NCBI RefSeq assembly: GCF_001458295.1
Contig: NZ_CYUD01000010.1
Coordinates: forward strand, 124,001-188,000
DNA: 64,000 bases
Source: Ruegeria denitrificans
GTDB lineage: Bacteria > Pseudomonadota > Alphaproteobacteria > Rhodobacterales > Rhodobacteraceae
Direction of reading: 5' to 3'
Shown here: positions 35,506 to 44,393 of the stretch, piece by piece
Numbering within the stretch: position 1 is the first letter of the stretch
How the letters are laid out: each line of letters begins with the position of its first letter
Made by a program: the position numbers and the translations under genes
Notes under the pieces: model-generated
Seen by the model: only the letters and a program-made list of their open reading frames with translations
Told to the model about the DNA's origin: nothing
The model's database searches: none

Positions 35506-35871
35506 ATGGTCATCCGGCGATACTCACTTATGCTGTTGATTAGCCTTCTGGTCATTCTGACCGGCATTGGTGGTGTTGCTCACGCGTTGTCAAATGGTTG
35601 CGTAGGCCTTCATTGTGAAGATCATATGCAACCTGCTGAACACTCTGCATTAGCAACGAGCGGCAGTGACGTCTCGACTCCAAGTCATCATCATGACCCG
35701 GAGAGTTCAGGAGCACAAAAGTGCGATCCCTTTGTTTGCCAAACAATTGTATTGCTCCCCCAGAACAGCGAAGCCGCGCAAGGTCAACGTGATATTGAAC
35801 CAGAGTTCCAGATTAGAGCTCAAGCCAAGCTGAATGAACCAGATAGCCCTTACAGGCCCCCTGACCTTTGA
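35506..35871 (+). CDS. Secreted His/Cys-containing protein preceding the copper genes
   Basis: 121 residues from the ATG at 35506. A signal peptide or single membrane helix (LMLLISLLVILTGIGGVAHA) is followed by a mature part with four cysteines and a HHH cluster, for example GLHCEDHMQPAEH and PSHHHDPES, then KCDPFVCQTIVLL and the end DSPYRPPDL. It resembles the small proteins next to copper genes in related bacteria (DUF2946-like), but the family is not certain. Metal binding in the periplasm is inferred from the residues and context. It is the first gene of the cassette. Confidence 0.6.
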   Translation: MVIRRYSLMLLISLLVILTGIGGVAHALSNGCVGLHCEDHMQPAEHSALATSGSDVSTPSHHHDPESSGAQKCDPFVCQTIVLLPQNSEAAQGQRDIEPEFQIRAQAKLNEPDSPYRPPDL

Positions 35872-35967
35872 AGCCGCTTAAATTTTTGCGGACGTAAGCG
35901 ACCAGCACAGGCGGCTGATCGCGATGTGCCGCAGCATTACCAGCTTCCAAAATGTCAGGACCAATCT

Positions 35968-36399
35968 ATGAAAAAAAGTTACTTACTAATTGGCGTATGC
36001 ACCGTCGCTACTGTCGCCGCTTTCATAACTCTTCGGCCCGGTTCAATCCAAGAGGCCGCACCACGGGAGGCACTTGAAGGCGACGCTATGGTCGCAATTC
36101 AGATGCCGCCCATTGAGGGTAATGCCGCAATCGGACAGCGTGTCTTTGAGGTCTCCTGCGCCTCTTGCCACGGTGTCAATGCGGTCGGTGTAGAAGGCGC
36201 AGGACCGCCTCTGATCCACAAAATATACGAACCCAGCCACCACGCTGATGAAGCCTTTCAGAGGGCGGTTTCACAAGGTGTAAGAAGCCATCATTGGCAG
36301 TTTGGCGACATGCCGCCCGCGGAAGGTTTGACGCGAGGTGACGTTGCTATGGTGATCGCTTACATTCGTGAAATCCAACGTGCCAACGGGATACCTTGA
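35968..36399 (+). CDS. Membrane-anchored or secreted cytochrome c
   Basis: 143 residues from the ATG at 35968. An N-terminal helix (KKSYLLIGVCTVATVAAFIT) acts as signal or anchor. One haem c site, CASCH, lies in RVFEVSCASCHGVNAVGVEG, and the distal methionine is probably in FGDMPPAEG. The short class I cytochrome fold is complete. It ends 10 bp before copC on the same strand. It likely carries electrons in the periplasm in the copper cassette; its partner is unknown. Confidence 0.88.
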   Translation: MKKSYLLIGVCTVATVAAFITLRPGSIQEAAPREALEGDAMVAIQMPPIEGNAAIGQRVFEVSCASCHGVNAVGVEGAGPPLIHKIYEPSHHADEAFQRAVSQGVRSHHWQFGDMPPAEGLTRGDVAMVIAYIREIQRANGIP

Positions 36400-36409
36400 G
36401 GACAACACC

Positions 36410-36751
36410 ATGAAAAAGATCATAACGCTCGCACTCATGGCTGCTCTTCCCAGCGTCGTACTTGCGCATTCCAAGGTCGAAGAAACAACCCCTGCTGACG
36501 GAACCACAATAACCGCTGCACCCGCTGAAATTAGCCTCAACTTCTCTAAGGACATCCGGCTGACACGGATAGAAATGGCCCATGAAGAACACTCGGCAGT
36601 AAGCTTGGATTTGGGCGACCATAAAAGTTTTGGTCAGGAGTTCACGATCCCACTGCCGAGCAATGGAACGGGCACCTATGTCATCGAATGGCGTGGCTTA
36701 GGTGAAGACGGCCATGCGATGCAGGGCGAGTTTTCCTTTACCGTGGAATGA
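36410..36751 (+). CDS. copC: Copper resistance protein CopC
   Basis: 113 residues. The signal peptide ends VVLA, so the mature protein starts with HSKVEETTPADG. The N-terminal histidine is the hallmark Cu(II) ligand of CopC. A second histidine, in EDGHAMQGEFSFTVE, and an acidic residue complete the site. The fold is the usual seven-stranded beta-barrel (PF04234). It binds copper in the periplasm and hands it to CopD. It overlaps copD by 4 bp (ATGA). Confidence 0.93.
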   Translation: MKKIITLALMAALPSVVLAHSKVEETTPADGTTITAAPAEISLNFSKDIRLTRIEMAHEEHSAVSLDLGDHKSFGQEFTIPLPSNGTGTYVIEWRGLGEDGHAMQGEFSFTVE

Positions 36752-37620
36752 GCATGCCAGACATTTGGGGTATTGCCGCAATCCTCGCAAAGCTAGGGCT
36801 CTACATCGGCTTTGCGGGCTCCACCGGGCTTATAATTATTAGTTGCCTCTATTCCGGCTTTGTCGCACCGATTAACCACGTGATGAAGCGCCAAGCTAGG
36901 GCCTTGGCGTGCCTTGCTCTCGCCGCAACAGTAGTTGGCTTCATGCTTCGTGGAGCCGCCTTAACGGGCGGGGTTGATGGCATGGTCGATGCAGAGATGC
37001 TTGGTCTACTTTGGCAGACATCCGTGGGCGACGCACTTGTTAAACGCCTTATAGGTGCAGTATTGATCCTTGTAGGGCTTTCTGTTTCTTGCTTTGGGCT
37101 ATGGATCGCGCTGCTGGGTGGCACAGTGGCTCTATGGTCTTTTGCGCAGATCGGTCACGTGCCAGAACTGGAGAGCTTTAGTGTCCAACTATTGCTCCTA
37201 TTGCACCTGCTATGTGTAGCCTTCTGGGTGGGCATCTTTAGCCCGCTGCGGGGTTTGGCTCTCATGCCTGAACACCTTAAAAATGCTGCTGAATTAGGTC
37301 ATAGGTTTGGGCAAACTGCTGCATTGGTTGTGCCGACTTTAATCGGTGCGAGCCTCTGGATGGCTTGGTTGCTTGTCGGCAATCTCCATGGGCTCTTGTT
37401 CTCTGGCTACGGGCAGGCACTGTTGTTCAAAGTGTTTCTTGTGTCGCTGCTGATGATCCTCGCTGCTGCGAACAAGCTCCGATTTGTTCCGGCTATGCAA
37501 AATGGAGAGGCAAAGGCAGCGCAACACCTAGCTCGATCCATCGAGATTGAGGCAATAATCGTATTAGTTGTGCTGGCGACCACGGCGACACTCACGAGCG
37601 TTCTAACGCTTCCGAATTAA
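36748..37620 (+). CDS. copD: Copper resistance protein CopD
   Basis: 290 residues with about eight hydrophobic helices. The C-terminal segment from LMPEHLKNAAELGHRFGQTAA matches the CopD domain (PF05425). Inner-membrane CopD moves copper from CopC towards the cytoplasm. The start overlaps the copC stop (ATGA), or the ATG 6 nt later may be used. It is the fourth gene of a five-gene cassette that lacks CopA-, CopB- and CopRS-type genes, which favours uptake or haem-copper enzyme supply rather than resistance (inference). Confidence 0.92.
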   Translation: MSMPDIWGIAAILAKLGLYIGFAGSTGLIIISCLYSGFVAPINHVMKRQARALACLALAATVVGFMLRGAALTGGVDGMVDAEMLGLLWQTSVGDALVKRLIGAVLILVGLSVSCFGLWIALLGGTVALWSFAQIGHVPELESFSVQLLLLLHLLCVAFWVGIFSPLRGLALMPEHLKNAAELGHRFGQTAALVVPTLIGASLWMAWLLVGNLHGLLFSGYGQALLFKVFLVSLLMILAAANKLRFVPAMQNGEAKAAQHLARSIEIEAIIVLVVLATTATLTSVLTLPN

Positions 37621-37630
37621 GGTAGTAGAG

Positions 37631-38065
37631 ATGAGCAAACACCTACGTGCACTGGCTATATGCAGCATTGGCACCAGCGTCGCTGCAGATCATGAGTTGA
37701 CAGATAGAGACCTTGCGAATGGGCAAGAACTCTACGCAGTGCACTGTGCTTCATGCCATGGAGTTGATCTGGAAGGCCAACCCAACTGGCAAGCACCCGA
37801 TGATGACGGAGTGTTACCTGCACCACCACATGACGTGACAGGGCACACATGGCACCACGATAACCAGCTACTCTTCGAATACACCAAACTAGGTGGCGCA
37901 GACACATTGGAAGCACGCGGTATTAAAGACTTCAACAGTGGCATGCCGGGCTTTAAGGGCATCCTGACTAACGAAGAAATATGGGACGTGCTGGCCTACA
38001 TACGCTCCACTTGGCCAGACGATGTTCAGCAAATGCAGGCCAGTCGCAACCCTCCACACCAGTAA
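37631..38065 (+). CDS. Secreted cytochrome c, last gene of the copper cassette
   Basis: 144 residues. A short, weakly hydrophobic N-terminus (KHLRALAICSIGTSVAA) serves as signal. The haem site CASCH is in YAVHCASCHGVDLEGQPNW, with several HH/HxH residues in the middle (PPHDVTGHTWHHD), and the likely axial Met is in NSGMPGFKG. It is a single-haem class I cytochrome. It lies 10 bp after copD. Its histidine-rich loop suggests possible copper contact (inference). Confidence 0.88.
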   Translation: MSKHLRALAICSIGTSVAADHELTDRDLANGQELYAVHCASCHGVDLEGQPNWQAPDDDGVLPAPPHDVTGHTWHHDNQLLFEYTKLGGADTLEARGIKDFNSGMPGFKGILTNEEIWDVLAYIRSTWPDDVQQMQASRNPPHQ

Positions 38066-38332
38066 AAGACCGCAGTCTGGTGTAGATTTGGGAATACACA
38101 ATTCAACGTAGCAGGTTATGCAATTCTAAGTGTGACACTATGGTGAGACACACAGCAAGCCACCACACAACAATAATTTTTACTATCAGTGCATTAGGCT
38201 TTCGGCTGCGTTTCCCCTATGCTTTACCAAATCCTAGCAGTTCAACTAGATAGTATGCATTGGAGCGGAGCATCACAAGTTGAAGCTGCATACATATTTC
38301 TTGCTGCCCGGTCACAGCGTTTACGTTGGCCG

Positions 38333-39256
38333 TTAAAGCGCGACAATGTGGCGATGTCCCGCTCCTCGGTCGAAATAAAACCGGCATTGGTTCGCGAATT
38401 TACTAACGATACGGCGCGGGTTGGTTTTATCGTACCCGAGCGCTAGCGACAATGGCGGCAATGCGTCCCGGATCGGCAAGGCGGCAAGTTGTTGACCTGC
38501 ATAGCTGACGACCGTCAGAGGCAACATGTTCAGAACGGCACAGCCGTGGCCGGCGCCAACAAGGCTGCGCACCATTTCGGTCGAGTTCACATATGCAATG
38601 GTCTGCGGGTCCTGCCCCGCGTCACCAAACAGCCGCCGATAGTAATCCACCGCCGTCGGACGGTTCAACACGATGAGAGACTCTTGAGCCAAATCCCTAA
38701 GGCTTACGGTTTCCTGTTGGGCCAGCGGGTGATTTGATGCGGTCAGGCAATAGGCTGGCGCCTCGATCAGCACGTCAAAGGTGATCTGAGGAAGGGCAGC
38801 ATCAGAAACAAACAAGATGGCGTCGAACTTGCCGGCAAGCAGCCCCTCTTGCGCGCTGTCATTGTCGCACTCTTCCAGATACAGCGTGATCTGATCATCC
38901 GGCTTCATCAAAGATGTCAGGATCTCTGGCAGAAACGCCGGCGCGACCGGAGCATAATAGCCAACCCGCAACGTGCCCTTCATCGCCTGTTTGAGTTCCG
39001 CGCCTTCCTCCATCACTGCAGCGTATTCCTCAAGAAGATGCGAGAACTTTCGATTGAGGACCCTGCCGCTGGCGGTGGCGGTGATCCCACGTGATCGAAA
39101 CCGATTGATCAGCTTAAGCTGAAACTGATCCTCAATCTTGTCGATTGCAGCCGATACGGCGGATGCCGCCACGTTTAGTTCATCCGCCGCCTTTGAGATG
39201 CTGCCCAGTGACACAGCGGTCGTGAAATACCGCATGGATTGGAAAGAAACGCTCAT
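38333..39256 (-). CDS. LysR family regulator
   Basis: 307 residues. The HTH near the N-terminus is MRYFTTAVSLGSISKAADEL with AASAVSAAIDKIEDQF, followed by the effector domain (LRVGYYAPVAPAFLPEIL). The start is ATG at 39256. It diverges from the fatty-acid hydroxylase gene with 101 bp between the starts, and a 6-bp perfect dyad lies between them, so it is probably the regulator of that gene. Confidence 0.92.
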   Translation of the reverse strand: MSVSFQSMRYFTTAVSLGSISKAADELNVAASAVSAAIDKIEDQFQLKLINRFRSRGITATASGRVLNRKFSHLLEEYAAVMEEGAELKQAMKGTLRVGYYAPVAPAFLPEILTSLMKPDDQITLYLEECDNDSAQEGLLAGKFDAILFVSDAALPQITFDVLIEAPAYCLTASNHPLAQQETVSLRDLAQESLIVLNRPTAVDYYRRLFGDAGQDPQTIAYVNSTEMVRSLVGAGHGCAVLNMLPLTVVSYAGQQLAALPIRDALPPLSLALGYDKTNPRRIVSKFANQCRFYFDRGAGHRHIVAL

Positions 39257-39266
39257 AGTTCCTCTA

Positions 39267-39285
39267 ATAATCAGATGTAGATTAT
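39267..39285. promoter_or_regulatory. Perfect dyad in the LysR/hydroxylase intergenic region
   Basis: ATAATC, 7-nt spacer, GATTAT: perfect inverted repeat 11 bp upstream of the LysR start. Spacing fits a T-N11-A-like LysR box read around it. It is a candidate operator for autoregulation and for the divergent hydroxylase. Confidence 0.4.
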
Positions 39286-39357
39286 CACATCTTTCTGTTT
39301 TTCACAGGAAAGACATCGTGTCAAAGTCAACGTGAAATTCAATTGCAGGGATAACCC

Positions 39358-40338
39358 ATGTCCAATGAGCGGCTAAAGGGCTGGAATCATCAACCTGAAG
39401 TGCCATTAAAAGTGTCGCCGGTATTCACCTGGCCCCTGAACCCGATCACTATTGCAAAATGGTTTTTGAACTCGTGGTTCCTGATCACAGAAAAGCTGAT
39501 CATCGTTGGGATTGCGTTTGCAAGCTACTACTGGTTTCAGCCGCCTCTTGAGGACAGCAAGACTTTCGCCTTTGGCTGGATCGCCCAGATGTATGTGCGA
39601 AACATGCTGCTGGCGCTAGGGGTCGGCGGGGCGCTACATCTGTGGTTCTACACTTTCTCGGCGCAAGGCAAGAAACTGAAATATGACCCCCGCCCATTGA
39701 TGGTGAATGGCAGGCAGTTCACCTTGGGCGGCCAGGTGCGAGACAACATGTTCTGGACACTGGGTAGCGGAGTGTTCATCTGGACCGGATATGAAGTGGT
39801 TCTGTTCTGGGCGCTGGCCAATGGTTACATGCCGATGATCACGTGGGCCGCGAACCCGGTCTGGTACGTCGCGCTGTTCTTCCTGATACCGATCTGGGAA
39901 AGCTTCTATTTCTACCTCATCCACCGGGCGATCCACATCCCGTTCCTCTACAAACACATCCACTATCTACACCATCGCAACATCAACGTGGGCCCTTGGT
40001 CGGGAATGGCACAGCACCCTATTGAGCAGATGATTTTTCTGGGGTCGGTGTTCGTTCATCTTATCGTCGGGGCAAACCCGGTGCACATTCTGTTCCATCT
40101 GCAATATTACTTCCTGACTGCTATGACGACGCATACGGGGTTTCAGGGTTTGCTGGTCAATGACAAGGAACGTCTGGCGCTTGGCACGTTCCACCACCAG
40201 ATGCATCACCGGTATTTCGAGTGCAATTACGGCAGCCTAGAAATTCCGATGGATAAGTGGTTCGGCACGTTCCACGACGGCACAGTCAAGGCGAACGAGC
40301 GTATGCAGGAACGTCGCAAAAGGATCATGGGTAAATAA
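39358..40338 (+). CDS. Fatty-acid hydroxylase/sterol desaturase superfamily protein
   Basis: 326 residues. Three or four membrane helices flank the diiron histidine clusters: HRAIHIPFLYKHIHYLHHRN and, further on, FHHQMHHRYFE (HxxHH and HxxHH motifs of PF04116). These integral membrane enzymes hydroxylate or desaturate alkyl chains. The start is ATG at 39358 (MSNERLKGWNHQ). Divergent from a LysR regulator. The substrate is not predictable; a polar lipid or sterol-like molecule is possible. Length and motifs are normal. Confidence 0.9.
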   Translation: MSNERLKGWNHQPEVPLKVSPVFTWPLNPITIAKWFLNSWFLITEKLIIVGIAFASYYWFQPPLEDSKTFAFGWIAQMYVRNMLLALGVGGALHLWFYTFSAQGKKLKYDPRPLMVNGRQFTLGGQVRDNMFWTLGSGVFIWTGYEVVLFWALANGYMPMITWAANPVWYVALFFLIPIWESFYFYLIHRAIHIPFLYKHIHYLHHRNINVGPWSGMAQHPIEQMIFLGSVFVHLIVGANPVHILFHLQYYFLTAMTTHTGFQGLLVNDKERLALGTFHHQMHHRYFECNYGSLEIPMDKWFGTFHDGTVKANERMQERRKRIMGK

Positions 40339-40780
40339 CAGAGGCGACCATCATAATCCTGAACGCGCCCGTTACGCTCAAGCTGTGCCCGTTACGCATT
40401 TCCAATACGACTTGTCCTGGAGCAAGCATGCCGGCGTCACCGAGGTGTTAGCATGTGAAGGCATCCCCGTGATCTGCCGCGTCGGGCTGGTTTCCCCATA
40501 ACGGCTGGTGCCCGTACTGCGCAGACCACGTCTATTCTGTGCTTGTGCTGATCTTACGACCTGTCAAGCGCATTTGGAGCGGCCCTTTTTGCGCCAACTT
40601 GCTCAATTCACTCTAGGTTTGAATAAGCCCGGGGTTTTCCATATTTCGCACCTCAGGCTTTTCCAGCATGGCAACAAATCCCTGCGTCAATAGAAAAGAA
40701 TTCCGACGGATCGCACGCACGGGTTTGTGCCTGCGTGATGTATAATCAGAAAGTCACACTGGGATAGTTGAACGAGGCAA
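40339..40780. other. Gene-free stretch
   Basis: No credible gene found on either strand. It contains a short direct repeat of GCCCGTTACGC (about 40367 and 40387) and a truncated frame ending in EVLACEGIPVICRVGLVSP, which may be a remnant. Confidence 0.4.
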
Positions 40781-41287
40781 TCAATTGATCCGAGCCGAAG
40801 CTGCCAATGCGCCAACCAGTGCATTCTGAATCTCGCCGGGAAATTCTCGCCCCTTTTCATGCAGCCCTGCAGCAACCCAGCCCACCGTATGCCCCCGGCT
40901 GCCAATGTCGTTCGCCCGCACCACCACAGGAGACGGTTGCGTGTCACTGACCAGCGCCATCGACCGCTCAATCTCACCTTCTGTCAGCACCATTTTGACC
41001 GCGCTGAATATATCCACGGACACCTGCAGAGTTTGATGTTCCAGACGATGCGCAGCGTCCGTTAACAAACGGGTGCAAAAAGCAGACAGGAAATACCAGC
41101 GAAAGATAGAATACACCCGATCCTGCAATCCACCTTGCACGGCCGCTCCATCAATGGCGGTGCGGGCAATCTGCTCAAACGCGGCTTCGGCGGCTTTGGA
41201 TGCCTGACAAATCTGCCGCTCACGCTTTGCGATCGAGATGACACGCGGTGCAATCTCTACTGCAGCTTCGTGAGATTCCAAGTTCAT
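40781..41287 (-). CDS. Hypothetical protein
   Basis: 168 residues, mostly helical and soluble: VISIAKRERQICQASKAAEA, then FRWYFLSAFCTRLLTDAAHR, and a C-terminal part with VGWVAAGLHEKGREFPGEIQ. Coding is supported by consistent codon use and the start at 41287 (MNLESHEAAVEI) with GGAGGAC upstream. I do not recognise a family. It stands alone between two stretches without genes. Confidence 0.6.
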   Translation of the reverse strand: MNLESHEAAVEIAPRVISIAKRERQICQASKAAEAAFEQIARTAIDGAAVQGGLQDRVYSIFRWYFLSAFCTRLLTDAAHRLEHQTLQVSVDIFSAVKMVLTEGEIERSMALVSDTQPSPVVVRANDIGSRGHTVGWVAAGLHEKGREFPGEIQNALVGALAASARIN

Positions 41288-41832
41288 GAAAGTCCTCCAA
41301 CACTAAGGTCTGATGAGGACATGGAAATTCTTAAAGAAATCTGATTGTGATTTAACGCCATAATTCGCCGATATCATCCCATAGTTGGCGCAAGATAAAT
41401 GCCATGGTCGACCATTTAGCACAAACATATATAGTCAGAAGAGAATAAAATTCGGCTCATATGTTAAAAAAGTACACATTAAGAATTTGGGCCCGCTTAG
41501 CATTCTCGGCCAAAAGATACATACATCTGACACGATCTTGTAAAAGTTATGCCCATTTCCGCATCTAAGAATAGTCAATCCTGCTAATCAGTTTACGAGT
41601 TTGAATTTAACGAGGGGGTACGAGCGGGATCAAGGGGGTGAGCGCCTGACCAGCCGGGCTCGCCTACGGACAGAGCTGCTCCCCCCGCCGCCTATGATCT
41701 GTTGATCCCCACCAAGAAACATGTCCAAGGCGGGTCTTTTCTGATCAAGCAGTTCTGGCCTTCAACGGTAAAAGGCCTAATATTCGGATGAGGAAAGCTC
41801 ATCCGACCTCAGGCACTGCTTCGCGGATTTTC
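41288..41832. other. AT-rich gene-free stretch
   Basis: About 545 bp without a supported gene. The right part has a C-rich run and ACGAGGGGGTACGAG (41610-41624), which recurs in slightly changed form at 53559. The promoter of the downstream LysR gene must lie here. Confidence 0.4.
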
Positions 41833-42738
41833 ATGTCTAGACGCCACTATAACCTGCCCCCCCTGACCACATTGTCCGCGTTTGAAGCCGCCGCGCGGCA
41901 TCTAAGCTTCAAAAACGCAGCCGAGGAACTGTCGGTTACGCCGGGCGCGGTCAGCCATCAAATCAAGGCGCTTGAAAGCGATCTGGACACTACCCTGTTC
42001 CAACGCAAACATCGCGGCGTCGATCTGACCGAGGATGGCCAGGCCCTGTATGAGGCGCTGTCTGCTTCGTTCGGGCGTATCTCGAAAGTGCTGACCACGA
42101 TCCGTGACCGCAAATCAGGTGGCAAGGTCACGGTTGGATCGACAACAGCGGTGGCGGCATTGTGGCTATCACCAGCGTTGATCCGATTCTGGCGAGAAAT
42201 GCCAAATGTCAACGTGGATCAACTGACGCAGGATCAACCCTTTCGAAATCGGCCGGATGTAGATTTTTTCATCCGTTACGGACGCGAGGCCGATACCAGC
42301 CTGCCGCATACTCCTCTGTATCGCGATTACCTGATCCCTGTGGCCAGCCCTGAAATCGCCGCCCGCTTGGAGGGTGCCAGCCTTGAAATGCTGGCATCCG
42401 AGCGTCTGATCCATATGGCTTGGGAAGACCCCAGTTGGATCACCTGGCCAGAATGGTTCCAGCATCTGGGATACACCGGCACCATTCCGGTTGAATCCCG
42501 TGTGAACAGCTATTCCGTCGCTCTGCAACTGGCGCGCAAGGGGGCCGGGCTAACATTGTGCTGGAAACGCCTGACCCAGCCTTTGCTACAATCGGGTAAA
42601 TTGGTGACTATTGGCCCGCACGGCCTGACCGCGCCCAGCCTGTTCTACCTTGTTGGCCGCCCGGACGAAGAGCTTTCGGGCAACGCCCGCGCCCTGAAAA
42701 CATGGATCGTTCAAGAGGTTCAAGACGGTTCGGTTTAG
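41833..42738 (+). CDS. LysR family regulator (GcvA-like) upstream of the oxygenase cluster
   Basis: 301 residues from the ATG at 41833. Typical GcvA-like opening, LPPLTTLSAFEAAARHLSFK, with the recognition region TPGAVSHQIKALESDL. The effector domain shows the binding-protein-like pattern VTVGSTTAVAALWLSPALIR. It is followed 99 bp later, on the same strand, by the Rieske oxygenase gene, so it may regulate or be co-regulated with that group. An in-frame extension to 41788 exists but lacks family homology. Confidence 0.92.
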   Translation: MSRRHYNLPPLTTLSAFEAAARHLSFKNAAEELSVTPGAVSHQIKALESDLDTTLFQRKHRGVDLTEDGQALYEALSASFGRISKVLTTIRDRKSGGKVTVGSTTAVAALWLSPALIRFWREMPNVNVDQLTQDQPFRNRPDVDFFIRYGREADTSLPHTPLYRDYLIPVASPEIAARLEGASLEMLASERLIHMAWEDPSWITWPEWFQHLGYTGTIPVESRVNSYSVALQLARKGAGLTLCWKRLTQPLLQSGKLVTIGPHGLTAPSLFYLVGRPDEELSGNARALKTWIVQEVQDGSV

Positions 42739-42837
42739 CTCAGATCATCTAGTGGTGAGGATTTCTGGTATTGAGAAAAGACCACCCAAGCCTCCAATAG
42801 GGACAGGAAAGCATCCAGCAACCTTCAGGAGAGCCCG

Positions 42838-43992
42838 ATGAACAAGCACAGCGCTCTGTCATCCGTTCTGGCCGATGTGACCGTCGCAAACGGCCTACCG
42901 AATGAACACTATATCGACCCGGCCATCTTTGCCGAAGAAAAACGCTCGGTCCTTTATGCCACTTGGTCCGGGATCGGGTTTGGTCTGGATGTCCCCGAGA
43001 AAGGCGATGCCAAACCGGTCGATTTTTTGGGCATGCCCCTGTTGATTGTCCGTGACCGTGATGGAGAGATCGGCGTATTCCAGAACACATGCCGCCACCG
43101 CGGCATGATCCTTGTGGATGCGCCCCGTAAGATCGAAGGCGCGATCCGCTGCCCCTATCACAGCTGGTGCTACAGCCTGAAAGGTGAATTGCGCGCCACC
43201 CCGCATGTGGGCGGCCCCGGCCAGAACAAGCATGAAAACGTCAAACACGAAGAGCTGGGGTTGATGCCTGTCCGTTCGCATGTGTGGCGCGATGTGATCT
43301 TTGTGAACGTAGACGGCAACGCGCCAGACTTTCAAGACGCCCACGGCGCCCTGTTGGAGCGGTGGAAGGAATTCGAACAACCCCTGCATGACGGCGGTGA
43401 GATGGCCTCGTTCAAGCTGGAGGTCAAAACCAATTGGAAACTGGCGGTCGAGAACTATTGCGAAAGCTACCACCTGCCTTGGGTGCATCCCGGTCTGAAC
43501 AGCTATTCCCGGCTGGAAGACCATTATAATATCGAGGCCCGCGGGCACTATTCCGGTCAGGGTACGCTGGTTTACAGACAGTTAAAGGATCAGGACGGGG
43601 CGACCTTTCCTGATTTCGAAGGCCTGAGTGATAAGTGGGATGAAGGCGCGGAATACGTAGCCCTATACCCAAACGTTCTGTTTGGGGTGCAGCGTGACCA
43701 TGCCTTTGCCATCATCCTTGAGCCAGTCGATCACGAACATACCGTCGAACATGTCAGACTGCACTACGCCAAAAGCGTTGAGGACACGCCGCAGTTGGAC
43801 GGGCTTCGCACAACGAACGCGCAACAGTGGCGGGCCATATTCGAAGAGGACGTGTTTGTGGTCGAAGGAATGCAAAAGGGCCGCCACGGGGTGCTGTTCG
43901 ATGGCGGGCGGTTCTCTCCGGCAATGGACGGGCCGACGCATAACTTCCACCATTGGATCGCAACCCAAGTCGAAAATGGGCGCGCGGAATAG
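42838..43992 (+). CDS. Rieske-type ring-hydroxylating oxygenase, alpha subunit
   Basis: 384 residues. The Rieske [2Fe-2S] ligands are Cys85-x-His87 (NTCRHRGMIL) and Cys105-xx-His108 (RCPYHSW). The catalytic domain has the mononuclear iron region NYCESYHLPWVHP (two His) with acidic C-terminal residues in FEEDVFVVEG. Such enzymes hydroxylate or demethylate aromatic, quaternary amine or other substrates with electrons from a reductase; no reductase or ferredoxin gene is adjacent. The start at 42838 follows AGGAG. It is the first gene of a four-gene oxidation cluster. Confidence 0.93.
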   Translation: MNKHSALSSVLADVTVANGLPNEHYIDPAIFAEEKRSVLYATWSGIGFGLDVPEKGDAKPVDFLGMPLLIVRDRDGEIGVFQNTCRHRGMILVDAPRKIEGAIRCPYHSWCYSLKGELRATPHVGGPGQNKHENVKHEELGLMPVRSHVWRDVIFVNVDGNAPDFQDAHGALLERWKEFEQPLHDGGEMASFKLEVKTNWKLAVENYCESYHLPWVHPGLNSYSRLEDHYNIEARGHYSGQGTLVYRQLKDQDGATFPDFEGLSDKWDEGAEYVALYPNVLFGVQRDHAFAIILEPVDHEHTVEHVRLHYAKSVEDTPQLDGLRTTNAQQWRAIFEEDVFVVEGMQKGRHGVLFDGGRFSPAMDGPTHNFHHWIATQVENGRAE

Positions 43993-44024
43993 CGCCGTGG
44001 TCAGCCCATCTGGCGAGAGGCCCA

Positions 44025-44264
44025 ATGGAAAAACATGAGTTGGATCAGCTGCTGCTAAAGGCCCACGAACAAGGTGATCAGCCAGCCTTGATCCGCTTCT
44101 ACACAATGGCTGCGGATGAACGTGAAGCGGCGCAGGATATCGACGCCGCCTGTTTTTATCTGACTCATGCGTTTGTGTTCGCGCTGGAATCCGGCGCGCC
44201 CGAGGCGGATGCCCTGAATGCACGACTCGTCGCCCAGGGTCGGGCGCATCGTCTGGAATTCTAA
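44025..44264 (+). CDS. Small helical protein between the two oxygenase genes
   Basis: 79 residues, acidic and all-helical (KHELDQLLLKAHEQGDQPAL, then AACFYLTHAFVFALESGAPE). GAGAGG lies upstream of the ATG at 44025, 32 bp after the Rieske gene. The repetitive helix pattern recalls a TPR-like or accessory fold. Its placement within the operon suggests an auxiliary role for the oxygenase, but no function is known. Confidence 0.72.
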   Translation: MEKHELDQLLLKAHEQGDQPALIRFYTMAADEREAAQDIDAACFYLTHAFVFALESGAPEADALNARLVAQGRAHRLEF

Positions 44265-44393
44265 GATCAGCTGCGCATCCGAGCGATGCGGTCCAGACCG
44301 TCCTAACCGCATCTGACCCCACGGGAAGCTGTTCACACGTCCCTCTGGTTCTATAGTCAAAGCACCATCACAGTCGCTTTGGAGGGGGCGTGC

